Shown: positions 45,572-53,530 of the stretch, piece after piece
Numbering within the stretch: the stretch's first letter is position 1
How the letters are laid out: each line of letters starts with the position of its first letter
DNA from: Pseudoduganella armeniaca
GTDB lineage: Bacteria > Pseudomonadota > Gammaproteobacteria > Burkholderiales > Burkholderiaceae_D
Length of the DNA: 64,000 bases
Assembly (NCBI RefSeq): GCF_003028855.1
Contig: NZ_CP028324.1
Location: 4,278,001-4,342,000, forward strand
Reading direction: 5' to 3'
Translations under genes and position numbers: made by a program
Notes under the pieces: model-generated
Database searches by the model: none
Told to the model about the DNA's origin: nothing
What the model saw: only the letters and a program-made list of their open reading frames with translations

Positions 45572-46858
45572 TCAGCCGTGCGCGCGGTGCAGGCGGCGGT
45601 GCATCTGGCGCAGCGTGAGCCAGACGGCGGCGGCCACCAGCGGCACGGCCGCGCCGATCACCGCGTCCGGGTTGACCGGCCAGCCCAGGCCCTTGGCGCC
45701 TTTCACGGTATAGCCCAGCAGGCCCACCACGTAATACGAGATCGCCGCCACCGACAGGCCCTCGACGGCCTGCTGCAGCCGCAGTTGCTGCGCCGCGCGC
45801 GCGTTCAGGGACTGCAGGATCTGGCGGTTCTGGGTTTCCTGCACGATGCCGACGCGGGTGCGCAGCAGGTCGTTGCTGTTGGCGATGCGGCGCGCCAGCG
45901 CTTCCTGGCGCGCCGCCACCGCCTCGCAGGTACTCATGGCCGGCGCCAGGCGCCGCTCCATGAACTCGGCCACCGTCGGCACCCCTTCGATACGGTGCTC
46001 GCGCAGCTCGTCGATACGAGCGTTCACCAGGCGGAAGTAGGCCTTCGAGGCGGCGAAGCGGTAGCTGTTCTCCAGCGACAGCTGCTCCAGGCGCGCCGCC
46101 AGGTGCGTAATGCGCTGCAGCAGCTCCTGCTCGGTGCTGCCGTCCGACCGCACCAGCGCGGCCGTGGCCTCGGCCAGTTCCTTCTCGACCGCATTGAGCT
46201 CCGGCACGGCGCGCTGCGCCGCCGGCAGGCCGTACAGCGCCATCATGCGGTAGGTCTCGATCTCAAGCACGCGCTGCACCAGGCGGCCGGCCTGCTGCTC
46301 GCGCATGTCGACGTCGTTGACGACGAAGCGCGAGAAGCCGTCGGCCTGGATCGCAAAGTCGGAGCACAGCTCGGCGCCCTGCATCACGCGGCTGGCCGCC
46401 AGCGACGTGCCCTCGAACAGCTCGTACACCGGCGCGTGTTCGGCCACGCCGCCCTTGCGCAGGATGACGTGGGCGGCCACCAGCACGCGGCCCTGCAAGG
46501 CCAGCAGCCACTCCTGCGGCACGTGGCGGATCGGCATGTCGTCGAAGCCGCTGACCTCGGCCCGTTCGGCAAACGTGTAGGTGGCAAATTCCGAATGCAG
46601 CTCCCACTTCAGGCGGAAGCGGCCGAAGTCGTGCTGGAAGTGGCTGGCCTCGCGCGTTGGGCTGGCGACGCCGGCATGCGTGCACAGCGCAGCCAGCAGC
46701 TCGTGCTGGGCCTCGGCATTCTGGTTGCGGCCATGGCCGAATACGGCGATGTGGGAGATGCGCTCGGGCGCACGCAGCTTGAGGAACGGCCGCGAATGCA
46801 GTTCGGCGGCCAGCGGCACGCGCTGCGGGTGGTTCAGGCTGGAGAACACGAACGGCAT
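45572..46858 (-). CDS. DUF3422 family membrane protein
   Basis: A 428-residue protein of the DUF3422 family: HPQRVPLAAELHSRPFLKLRAPERISH at the N terminus, a long helical middle with coiled-coil character (about residues 200-350), and two membrane helices at the end (ISYYVVGLLGYTVKGA, AVPLVAAAVWLTL). The function is not known; the form suggests a membrane-anchored coiled-coil protein. It follows the LysR gene by 18 bases on the same strand. Confidence 0.88.
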   Translation of the reverse strand: MPFVFSSLNHPQRVPLAAELHSRPFLKLRAPERISHIAVFGHGRNQNAEAQHELLAALCTHAGVASPTREASHFQHDFGRFRLKWELHSEFATYTFAERAEVSGFDDMPIRHVPQEWLLALQGRVLVAAHVILRKGGVAEHAPVYELFEGTSLAASRVMQGAELCSDFAIQADGFSRFVVNDVDMREQQAGRLVQRVLEIETYRMMALYGLPAAQRAVPELNAVEKELAEATAALVRSDGSTEQELLQRITHLAARLEQLSLENSYRFAASKAYFRLVNARIDELREHRIEGVPTVAEFMERRLAPAMSTCEAVAARQEALARRIANSNDLLRTRVGIVQETQNRQILQSLNARAAQQLRLQQAVEGLSVAAISYYVVGLLGYTVKGAKGLGWPVNPDAVIGAAVPLVAAAVWLTLRQMHRRLHRAHG

Positions 46859-46876
46859 CGAGCACCCTTCACTTGG

Positions 46877-47824
46877 TCAGTAGACTTCCTGGGCGGCGGC
46901 GCGCACGGCGCCCAGCAGCAGGTTGGCACCCGGCGACAGCAGGTGGTCGTGCTGGCGGATGATGCCGAAGGCGTCCATCTTGAACGGCAGCTCGATCGGC
47001 AGGATCGCCAGCACGTTGAGCGACTCGTAGTAGCGCGCCACGTCGATCGGCATCACGTGCAGCATGTCGGTCTGCTGCAGCAGTGCCGTGATCAGGAGCA
47101 GCGCCGTGGTGTCGACGACGTTGGCGGGCGGCTCCAGGCCGGCGCGGCGGAACATCATGTCGCAGCGATGGCGCAGGATGCTGCCCTGCGGCGGCAGGAT
47201 CCAGCCGTGCCTGGCCAGGTCCTTCAGCTGCGGCGCCTCGACCGACAGCAGCGGATGGCCCGGCCGTGCTACCGCGCACGCGGGTTCCTCGGTCAGCTCT
47301 TCGTAGATCAGGTGCGAACTGTTGTCGCGCTCCAGGATGCGGCCGATCATGAAGTCCAGGGTGCCCCGCTCCAGCATGTCCAGCAGGGTATTGGACGATT
47401 CCAGGTGCACGCCGATGCGCAGCAGCGGTGCCTGCTGCTTGATGCGGGCGATCGCCTTCGGCAGCAGCGACATCGCCGGCGTCATGATAACGCCCACCTC
47501 GACCTGGCCCACCAGGCCAGACTTCAGCGCCAGCACGTCGTCGTGCGCCAGCGACAGGCTGGTCAGCGCCATGCGCGCATGCCGGATCATCGTCTCGCCA
47601 TACAGCGTCGGCTCCATGCCGCGCGGCAGGCGCTCGAACAGCTTCACGTCCAGCATCTCTTCCAGGTCCTTGATCTGCTTGGACGCGGCCGGCTGCGTCA
47701 TGTGCAGCACTTCGGCGGCGCGGTGGATGTTGCGCTGTTCGTCCAGCGCGATCAGCAGCAGCAGTTGGCGCGTCTTCAGGCGTGCGCGCAGGAACCAGTT
47801 CGGGTTGAGTGTATCCATCGGCAA
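46877..47824 (-). CDS. LysR family regulator, GbpR-like, of the arabinose locus
   Basis: A 315-residue LysR protein. The winged helix is RLKTRQLLLLIALDEQRNIHRAAEVLHMTQPAASKQIKDLEEMLDVKLFERLPRGMEPT (residues about 15-75, region given), and the ligand domain includes VEVGVIMTPAMSLLPKAIARI. The N-terminal sequence resembles GbpR, which controls sugar-binding-protein/ABC genes in Agrobacterium and Azospirillum. It follows the importer genes on the same strand, so it is the likely local regulator, with a sugar or sugar acid as inducer. Confidence 0.88.
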   Translation of the reverse strand: MPMDTLNPNWFLRARLKTRQLLLLIALDEQRNIHRAAEVLHMTQPAASKQIKDLEEMLDVKLFERLPRGMEPTLYGETMIRHARMALTSLSLAHDDVLALKSGLVGQVEVGVIMTPAMSLLPKAIARIKQQAPLLRIGVHLESSNTLLDMLERGTLDFMIGRILERDNSSHLIYEELTEEPACAVARPGHPLLSVEAPQLKDLARHGWILPPQGSILRHRCDMMFRRAGLEPPANVVDTTALLLITALLQQTDMLHVMPIDVARYYESLNVLAILPIELPFKMDAFGIIRQHDHLLSPGANLLLGAVRAAAQEVY

Positions 47825-47905
47825 ATCATATCATTGCCGTGTTGCGCCGGCAGGAGGCCCGCCGTTGCGGGCTTCCCGCCGACCGGCAGGGTGGAACGGA
47901 GCGCG

Positions 47906-48871
47906 TCAGCGGCAGTTCGGGCTGGGGTTGGCGGCCGGCCCCGCGGCCGTCTGCGGCACGAAGGCGATGCTGCCGTCGGCGTTGTAGCGCAGCTCCTCCA
48001 CCGCGGCGGAGCGACGCCATTCGCCGCCGCCCGGCAGCTTGTCGTTGTGGTAGAAGATGTAGGACTTGCCGTTGAAGTCGACGATGGCGTGGTGGATCGT
48101 CTTCACCACCGCGTTTTTCTCCATGATGACGCCGCGGTAGGTCCACGGCCCGGTGGCGCTGGGGCCAGTGGCGTAGGCCGTGTGTTCGGGGAACTCGCGC
48201 GAGTAGCTCAGGTAGTAGGTGCCCTTGTGCTTGTGCAGGTAGGCCGCTTCCGTGAAGTTGTCGATGCCCTGCGTGTGGATCGGCCCATCGAGCTCGATCA
48301 TGTTGGGTTTCAGCTTGGCCCACTTCAGCACGCGGTTGCCCCAGTACAGGTAGGCCTGGCCGTCGTCGTCGATGAAAACGGTCGGGTCGATGTCGTCCCA
48401 AGGGATGTCCGATTCCTTGGTCATGTCGTTGGTGACGATGGCGCTGCCGCGGGCGTCCTTGAACGGGCCGGTCGGGCTGTCGGACACGGCTACGCCGATC
48501 GCCTTGCCAGGGATCGTCGCGTGATCGACGGTGGCATAGAAGTAGTATTTGCCGTTGCGCTTCGTGATGTCGGACGCCCACGCATCCGCGCGCGCCCAGC
48601 CGAAGGTCTGGACGGACAGCGGCGCGCCGTGTTCCTGCCAGTTCTTCATGTCGCAGCTCGAGTAGACGCGCCATTCCTTCATCAGGTAGTCCTTGCCGTC
48701 CGCCGGCGCGTCGTCCTTGCCGACGTACAGGTAGACGCGGCCGTTGTCCACCAGCGCCGCCGGATCGGCCGTGTAGATGCTCGAGAACAGCGGGTTGGCC
48801 GCGTGGGCAACGGCGTGTGCGGCGATGCTTGCCGCGGCCAGCGCGGCCGCGACGAGGGTCTTGCGAAACAT
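47906..48871 (-). CDS. Exported GH43 family glycoside hydrolase
   Basis: A 321-residue enzyme with a signal peptide (VAAALAAASIAAHAVAHA). The five-bladed propeller carries the GH43 triad: catalytic base Asp in IYTADPAAL (about residue 36), the modulating Asp in DDIDPTVFIDDDG and the acid Glu in IDNFTEAAYLHK. Substrates of this group are arabinofuranosyl or xylosyl side chains. It is the last gene of the importer operon, 8 bases past the YjfF stop. Start is ATG 48871, preceded by TAGGAG. Confidence 0.9.
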   Translation of the reverse strand: MFRKTLVAAALAAASIAAHAVAHAANPLFSSIYTADPAALVDNGRVYLYVGKDDAPADGKDYLMKEWRVYSSCDMKNWQEHGAPLSVQTFGWARADAWASDITKRNGKYYFYATVDHATIPGKAIGVAVSDSPTGPFKDARGSAIVTNDMTKESDIPWDDIDPTVFIDDDGQAYLYWGNRVLKWAKLKPNMIELDGPIHTQGIDNFTEAAYLHKHKGTYYLSYSREFPEHTAYATGPSATGPWTYRGVIMEKNAVVKTIHHAIVDFNGKSYIFYHNDKLPGGGEWRRSAAVEELRYNADGSIAFVPQTAAGPAANPSPNCR

Positions 48872-48879
48872 GAATTCTC

Positions 48880-49869
48880 CTAGCTTGGAACACGCGCCGA
48901 CAGCAAACGCTGCACGACGCAGAACAGGAACAGCAGCGCGCCGATGACGATCTTGGTCCACCACGACGACAGGGTGCCGTCGAAGGCGATCAGGGTCTGG
49001 ATCGTGCCCAGCACCAGCACACCGGACAGCGCGCCGGCCACGTAGCCGTAGCCGCCGGACAGCAGGGTGCCGCCGATGACGACGGCCGCGATGGCATCGA
49101 GCTCGGTGCCCTGCGCATGCTGGCCATAGCCGGACAGCATATAGAAGGCGAACAGCACGCCGCCCAGCGCGGCGCACAAGCCGCTGAATGCATACACCAG
49201 CACCCGCGTGCGGCCGACCGCAAGGCCCATCATCAGCGCCGACTGCTCGTTGCCGCCGATGGCATAGACGGCGCGGCCGAAGGCGGTGCGGCGCGACACC
49301 CAGATCGTCACGGCCAGCAGCGCCAGCGCCACCAGCGCGCCGACCGACAGGAAGCCGCCCAGCACGGGCACCTGCACCTGCATCTGGGCGATGGCCACGA
49401 ACAGCGGGTCGTCGATGGTGATCGACTCGATGCTGATCAGGTAGCACAGGCCGCGCGCCAGGAACATGCCGGCCAAGGTGACGATGAAGGGCTGCAGCTG
49501 GAAGTAATGGATCACCGCGCCCTGGGCGGCACCGAACAGCGCGCCCATGGCCAGCACGGCGACGATGACGACGGCCGGCGGCCAGTGCGCCGTGTTGAGC
49601 AGCCAGGCCGCCACCATCGTGGTCAGCGCCAGCAGGGAACCGACCGACAGGTCGATGCCGCCGGACAGGATGACGATGCCCATGCCGATCGCCAGCACCA
49701 GCAGGAAGGCATTGTCGATCAACAGGTTCAGCATGACCTGCCAGGACAGGAAGCCGGGATAGGCCGCGCCGCCCGCCAGCAGCAGCACGGCCAGCAGCAC
49801 GACGGTGACGACGGAGGTGAAGTAAGGCGCGCCGGCCACGCCGCGCGCACTGCTCAATACGGCGCTCAT
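48880..49869 (-). CDS. yjfF: Furanose ABC transporter permease YjfF-type
   Basis: A 329-residue inner-membrane permease of the BPD_transp_2 (ribose/galactofuranose) family with about nine helices. IVILSGGIDLSVGSLLALTTM is the hallmark block and GRAVYAIGGNEQSALMMGL and YGYVAGALSGVLVLGTIQTLI are family segments. It forms the channel with the YtfT homologue, whose stop it overlaps in an ATGA (49866-49869). The substrate is inferred to be L-arabinofuranose or its oligosaccharide products, because the operon sits among arabinan-degrading enzymes. Confidence 0.9.
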   Translation of the reverse strand: MSAVLSSARGVAGAPYFTSVVTVVLLAVLLLAGGAAYPGFLSWQVMLNLLIDNAFLLVLAIGMGIVILSGGIDLSVGSLLALTTMVAAWLLNTAHWPPAVVIVAVLAMGALFGAAQGAVIHYFQLQPFIVTLAGMFLARGLCYLISIESITIDDPLFVAIAQMQVQVPVLGGFLSVGALVALALLAVTIWVSRRTAFGRAVYAIGGNEQSALMMGLAVGRTRVLVYAFSGLCAALGGVLFAFYMLSGYGQHAQGTELDAIAAVVIGGTLLSGGYGYVAGALSGVLVLGTIQTLIAFDGTLSSWWTKIVIGALLFLFCVVQRLLSARVPS

Positions 49870-50942
49870 GCGCGGCCCTTCCACAGGTTCTTGAAGCCGG
49901 CCGACTGCGACAGGCAGACGGCGAACACGACGATCGACTTGACGACCATGTTCACTTCCGGCGGCACGCCCAGCGAATAGATCGTGTACGTCAGGGTCTG
50001 GATGATCAGCGCGCCGATCATGCTGCCGGCCAGGCTGAACTTGCCGCCGGCAAGCGAGGTGCCGCCCAGCGTGACGGCCAGGATGGCGTCCAGCTCCAGC
50101 AGCAGGCCGGCGTTGTTGGCGTCCGCGCTCTTGATGTTCGAGGCGATCATCAAGCCAGCCAGGCCGGCGCAGGCGGAGCAGAACACGTAGACGAAGAAGA
50201 TCAAGGTGGCGGTGCGCAGCCCGGCCAGGCGCGCGGCAACGGGATTGATGCCGACCGCCTGGATGAACAGGCCGAGCGCCGTCTTCTTCAAGAGCAGCGC
50301 AACGACTAGCAGCACGGCCGCCACCACCCACAGCGCGCACGGCATACCCAGCAGGTAGCCGCTGCCCAGGAAGAAGAACGGCTTGTAGTAGACGGTGACG
50401 ATCTGGCCGTCCGTCAGCAGCTGCGCCAGGCCGCGCCCCGCCACCATCAGGATCAAGGTGGCGACGATGGGCTGCAGCTTCAGGCCAGCCACCAGCAGGC
50501 CGTTCCAGGCGCCGCACAGGATGGCCGCGCCCATGGCCGCGGCCAGGGCCAGCGCCATCGGCGTATTGGCCACGTACTCCGGCACGCCGTTGTTGACGAC
50601 CATGGTGCCGCCGATCAGCATGGCCGCCATCGTGCCTGACAGCGCGACGACGGCGCCCACCGAGATGTCGATGCCGCGCGTGGCGATCACCAGGGTCATG
50701 CCCAGCGCGGCCAGCATCAAGGGCGCCGCCCGGTTGACGATGTCGATCAGTGGGCCATACAAGTGGCCGTCGCGGACCTGGAGGTGGAAGAAGCCGGGAA
50801 TGAAGAACAGGTCCAGCACCAGCAAGGCCGCCAGTGCCAGCAGCGGCTTGGCCAACGGGTGGGCGAGCAAGCCGGGGCCGCGCGCGGGTGCCGTGGTGGC
50901 GGGCGGTTGCGGCGCCGGCGCTTGCAGCGGAGCGGCGCTCAT
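49866..50942 (-). CDS. ytfT: Furanose ABC transporter permease YtfT-type
   Basis: A 358-residue permease. A 40-residue proline/alanine-rich N terminus precedes about nine helices, with LVIATRGIDISVGAVVALSGTMAA as hallmark and GLRTATLIFFVYVFCSACAGLAGL plus LGGTSLAGGKFSLAGSMIGALII as family segments. It pairs with the YjfF-like permease and is energised by the YtfR-like ATPase. It overlaps the ATPase gene by 4 bases on one side and the YjfF gene by 4 on the other. Confidence 0.9.
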   Translation of the reverse strand: MSAAPLQAPAPQPPATTAPARGPGLLAHPLAKPLLALAALLVLDLFFIPGFFHLQVRDGHLYGPLIDIVNRAAPLMLAALGMTLVIATRGIDISVGAVVALSGTMAAMLIGGTMVVNNGVPEYVANTPMALALAAAMGAAILCGAWNGLLVAGLKLQPIVATLILMVAGRGLAQLLTDGQIVTVYYKPFFFLGSGYLLGMPCALWVVAAVLLVVALLLKKTALGLFIQAVGINPVAARLAGLRTATLIFFVYVFCSACAGLAGLMIASNIKSADANNAGLLLELDAILAVTLGGTSLAGGKFSLAGSMIGALIIQTLTYTIYSLGVPPEVNMVVKSIVVFAVCLSQSAGFKNLWKGRA

Positions 50943-52468
50943 GCCTGCTCTCCCGCGATCACCGTCAGCACGGACTGCTCATCGAGTTCGCCGCGGCGGT
51001 ATTCGCCGCAGGCCTTGCGGTCGCGCATGACGACCATGCGGTCGCTGCAGCGCAGCACCTCGGGCAGTTCCGACGAGATGAAGAGAATCGACAGGCCCTT
51101 GCGGCACAGCTTTGTTACGTAATCCATGATTTCCTGCTTGGCGCGCACGTCGATGCCGCGCGTCGGTTCGTCCAGGATCAGCAGGCGCGGGTCGGTGGCC
51201 AGCCACCGTGCCAGCAGCACCTTCTGCTGGTTACCGCCGGACAGCGTGCCGATCGGGGTTTCGATGCTGGCCGTCTTGATGCCCAGCCATTTGACGTAGT
51301 CGGTGGCCAGCTGCTGCTGGCGTTTCAGGGGGATCGCCCGCAGCATGCCGGCCTTGGCCTGCAGGGCCAGGATCAGGTTCTCGCGCACCGACAGCGCCAG
51401 GATCGCGCCCTCGTGCTTGCGGTCTTCCGAACAGAAGCCGATGCCGGCCGCGATGGCGTCGCGCGGCGTGGCGAACGTGCCTTCGCGTCCGCCGATGGCG
51501 ATGCTGCCGCCGTCGGCCTTGTCGGCGCCGAACAGCAGGCGCGCCAGCTCGGTGCGGCCCGAGCCCAGCAGGCCCGCCAGGCCCAGCACCTCGCCCTGGT
51601 GGATCGTCACGTCCACCGGCGCCAGCACGCCCTTGCGGGCCAGGCCGCGCGTGACCAGCAGCGCCTCGCCATGCGCCACGGCCTCGGCGTGCTGCAGCGC
51701 CTCCGCCGGCTCCGGCGCGGCGGGCGCACCCACCATCTTGTTGACGAGCGCCAGGCGGCTCAATTCGCTGCAGGCGTACTCGCCTTCGCGCTCGCCGTTG
51801 CGCATCACGGTGATGCGGTCCGAGATCGCATAGGTCTGGTCGAGGAAGTGCGTGACGAACAGGATCGCCATGCCCTGCTCGCGCAGGCGGCGCAGCACGC
51901 GGAACAGCAGCTGCACTTCCGGCTCGTCCAGGCTGGAGGTGGGTTCGTCCAGGATCAGCACCTTGGCCGAGATGTCCAGCGCGCGCGAGATGGCGACCAT
52001 CTGCTGGATCGCCAGCGGATAGCGCGACAGCGGCGCCGTCACGTCGATGTCGACCTCCAGCTGGCGTAACAGCGTTTGCGCGTCGCGCCGCATCCTGGTC
52101 CAGTCGATGCCGAACAGGGTTTTCGGATAGCGGCCGATGAAGATGTTTTCCGCAACCGACAGGTTGGGGCACAGGTTGACTTCCTGGTAAACGGTGCTGA
52201 TGCCCAGCTGCTGCGCCTCCAGAGTGGAGCGGGGGCTGACGGGGCGACCGTCCAGCAAGATGGTGCCGGCGTCCGGCGTGTAGACGCCCGTCAGCACCTT
52301 GATCAGGGTGGACTTGCCGGCGCCGTTCTGGCCCATCAGCGTGTGCACCTCGCCCGGATACAGGCGCAGGCCCGCGTCGGACAGTGCCTTCACGCCGGGG
52401 AAGGCCTTGTGGATGCCGGCCAGCTCCAGCACCGGCCGCGCCGGGCCGGCGTTTGCTTCGATGGCCAT
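50939..52468 (-). CDS. ytfR: Furanose ABC transporter ATPase YtfR-type (two nucleotide-binding domains)
   Basis: A 509-residue ATPase with two tandem nucleotide-binding domains, as in RbsA/AraG. The first has Walker A LMGQNGAGKSTLIKVL, signature LSRYPLAIQQMVAIS (variant) and Walker B LILDEPTSSLDEPEV; the second has LAGLLGSGRTELARLLFG (degenerate Walker A), LSGGNQQKVLLARWL and LLILDEPTRGIDV. It follows YtfQ with TGATG, sharing one base. Confidence 0.93.
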   Translation of the reverse strand: MAIEANAGPARPVLELAGIHKAFPGVKALSDAGLRLYPGEVHTLMGQNGAGKSTLIKVLTGVYTPDAGTILLDGRPVSPRSTLEAQQLGISTVYQEVNLCPNLSVAENIFIGRYPKTLFGIDWTRMRRDAQTLLRQLEVDIDVTAPLSRYPLAIQQMVAISRALDISAKVLILDEPTSSLDEPEVQLLFRVLRRLREQGMAILFVTHFLDQTYAISDRITVMRNGEREGEYACSELSRLALVNKMVGAPAAPEPAEALQHAEAVAHGEALLVTRGLARKGVLAPVDVTIHQGEVLGLAGLLGSGRTELARLLFGADKADGGSIAIGGREGTFATPRDAIAAGIGFCSEDRKHEGAILALSVRENLILALQAKAGMLRAIPLKRQQQLATDYVKWLGIKTASIETPIGTLSGGNQQKVLLARWLATDPRLLILDEPTRGIDVRAKQEIMDYVTKLCRKGLSILFISSELPEVLRCSDRMVVMRDRKACGEYRRGELDEQSVLTVIAGEQA

Positions 52469-53433
52469 CAGTATTTACGGTTCGGGAATTCCTTGGCCGC
52501 CACTTCGGCCGGGAAGACACCCTCCTGGGTCACGATGCGCTTCGGTACCGGCTTGCCGGCAACCACATCCTGCGCCACCTGCATCAGCTGGGGTCCCAGC
52601 AGCGGGCTGCATTCGACCGTCACGTTCAGCTTACCCTGCATCATGGCTTCGAACGCGCCCTTGACGCCGTCGATGGAGACGATGACGATGTCCTTGCCCG
52701 GCTTCATGCCGGCTTCCTCGATGGCCTGGATGGCGCCGATGGCCATGTCGTCGTTGTGCGCGTACAGCACGTTGATGTTCTTGCCGTCCGCCTTCAGGAA
52801 GGCTTCCATCACTTCCTTGCCCTTGGCGCGGGTGAATTCACCGGTCTGGGTGCGGATGATCTTCAGCTGGGGATTGCCCTTGATGACTTCCTCGAAGCCG
52901 GCCTTGCGGTCGATGGCGGGCGCGGATCCGACGGTGCCTTGCAGCTCGACGATGTTCAGGTTCTTGCCGGGGTTCTTCTTCGCGTAGTCCACCAGCCAGC
53001 GCGCGGCGCGGCGGCCTTCCTCGACGAAGTCGGAGCCGATCATCGTCACGACCAGCGAGCGGTCGGTCACGTTGACGTCGCGGTCGGTCAGGATCACCGG
53101 GATCTTGGCCGCCTTGGCTTCGCGCAGCACCGTGTCCCAACCCGATTCGACGACCGGGGAAAACGCGATCACGTCCACGCGCTGGGCGATGAAGGAGCGG
53201 ATCGCCTTGACCTGGTTTTCCTGGCGCTGCTGGGCGTCGGCGAACTTCAGGTTGACACCGGCCTTCTTCGCCGCATCCTTGATGGAGACGGTGTTGGCGG
53301 TGCGCCATTCGCTTTCCGCGCCGACCTGGGAAAAGCCGATCACCAGCGGCTTGGCGGCAAACGCGTTGAACGTGGCAGAGGTGCCGGCCAGGGCGATGGC
53401 GGCGGCGATGAAGGTCCTGCGGAAGGTATTCAT
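52468..53433 (-). CDS. ytfQ: Furanose-binding periplasmic protein YtfQ-type
   Basis: A 321-residue periplasmic binding protein. The signal peptide (IAAAIALAGTSATFNAFA) is followed by VIGFSQVGAESEWRTANT, a block seen in the galactofuranose-binding YtfQ. Further marks are QRVDVIAFSPVVESGWDTVL, VLYAHNDDMAIGAIQAIEEAG and GKDIVIVSIDGVKGAFEAM. It would capture furanose sugars. Here, beside arabinofuranosidases, L-arabinofuranose is a more likely ligand than galactofuranose; this is inference. First gene of the importer operon, with its own promoter at 53466-53495. Confidence 0.93.
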   Translation of the reverse strand: MNTFRRTFIAAAIALAGTSATFNAFAAKPLVIGFSQVGAESEWRTANTVSIKDAAKKAGVNLKFADAQQRQENQVKAIRSFIAQRVDVIAFSPVVESGWDTVLREAKAAKIPVILTDRDVNVTDRSLVVTMIGSDFVEEGRRAARWLVDYAKKNPGKNLNIVELQGTVGSAPAIDRKAGFEEVIKGNPQLKIIRTQTGEFTRAKGKEVMEAFLKADGKNINVLYAHNDDMAIGAIQAIEEAGMKPGKDIVIVSIDGVKGAFEAMMQGKLNVTVECSPLLGPQLMQVAQDVVAGKPVPKRIVTQEGVFPAEVAAKEFPNRKY

Positions 53434-53465
53434 GAGGGTCTCCTGGATTGTCTTTTTATGAATCT

Positions 53466-53495
53466 ATAGTAGGAGAAACGTTCATGTCGATCCAA
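53466..53495 (-). promoter_or_regulatory. Sigma-70-type promoter before ytfQ
   Basis: Read on the minus strand, -35 TTGGAT (53495-53490) and -10 TACTAT (53471-53466) are 18 bases apart, in an AT-rich 97-base gap between the GH127 stop and ytfQ. AGGAGA lies 5 bases before the ytfQ ATG. This allows the importer operon its own transcription start. Confidence 0.6.
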
Positions 53496-53530
53496 TACAT
53501 TTTTTGTTTGCTGCGATATCTTTTTTGTTA

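Noticed and set aside
47857..47872. GCCCGC/GCGGGC hairpin after the last GH43 gene as a terminator
   Set aside because: The stem is only 6 bases and no T tract follows on the minus strand; support is too weak to list.
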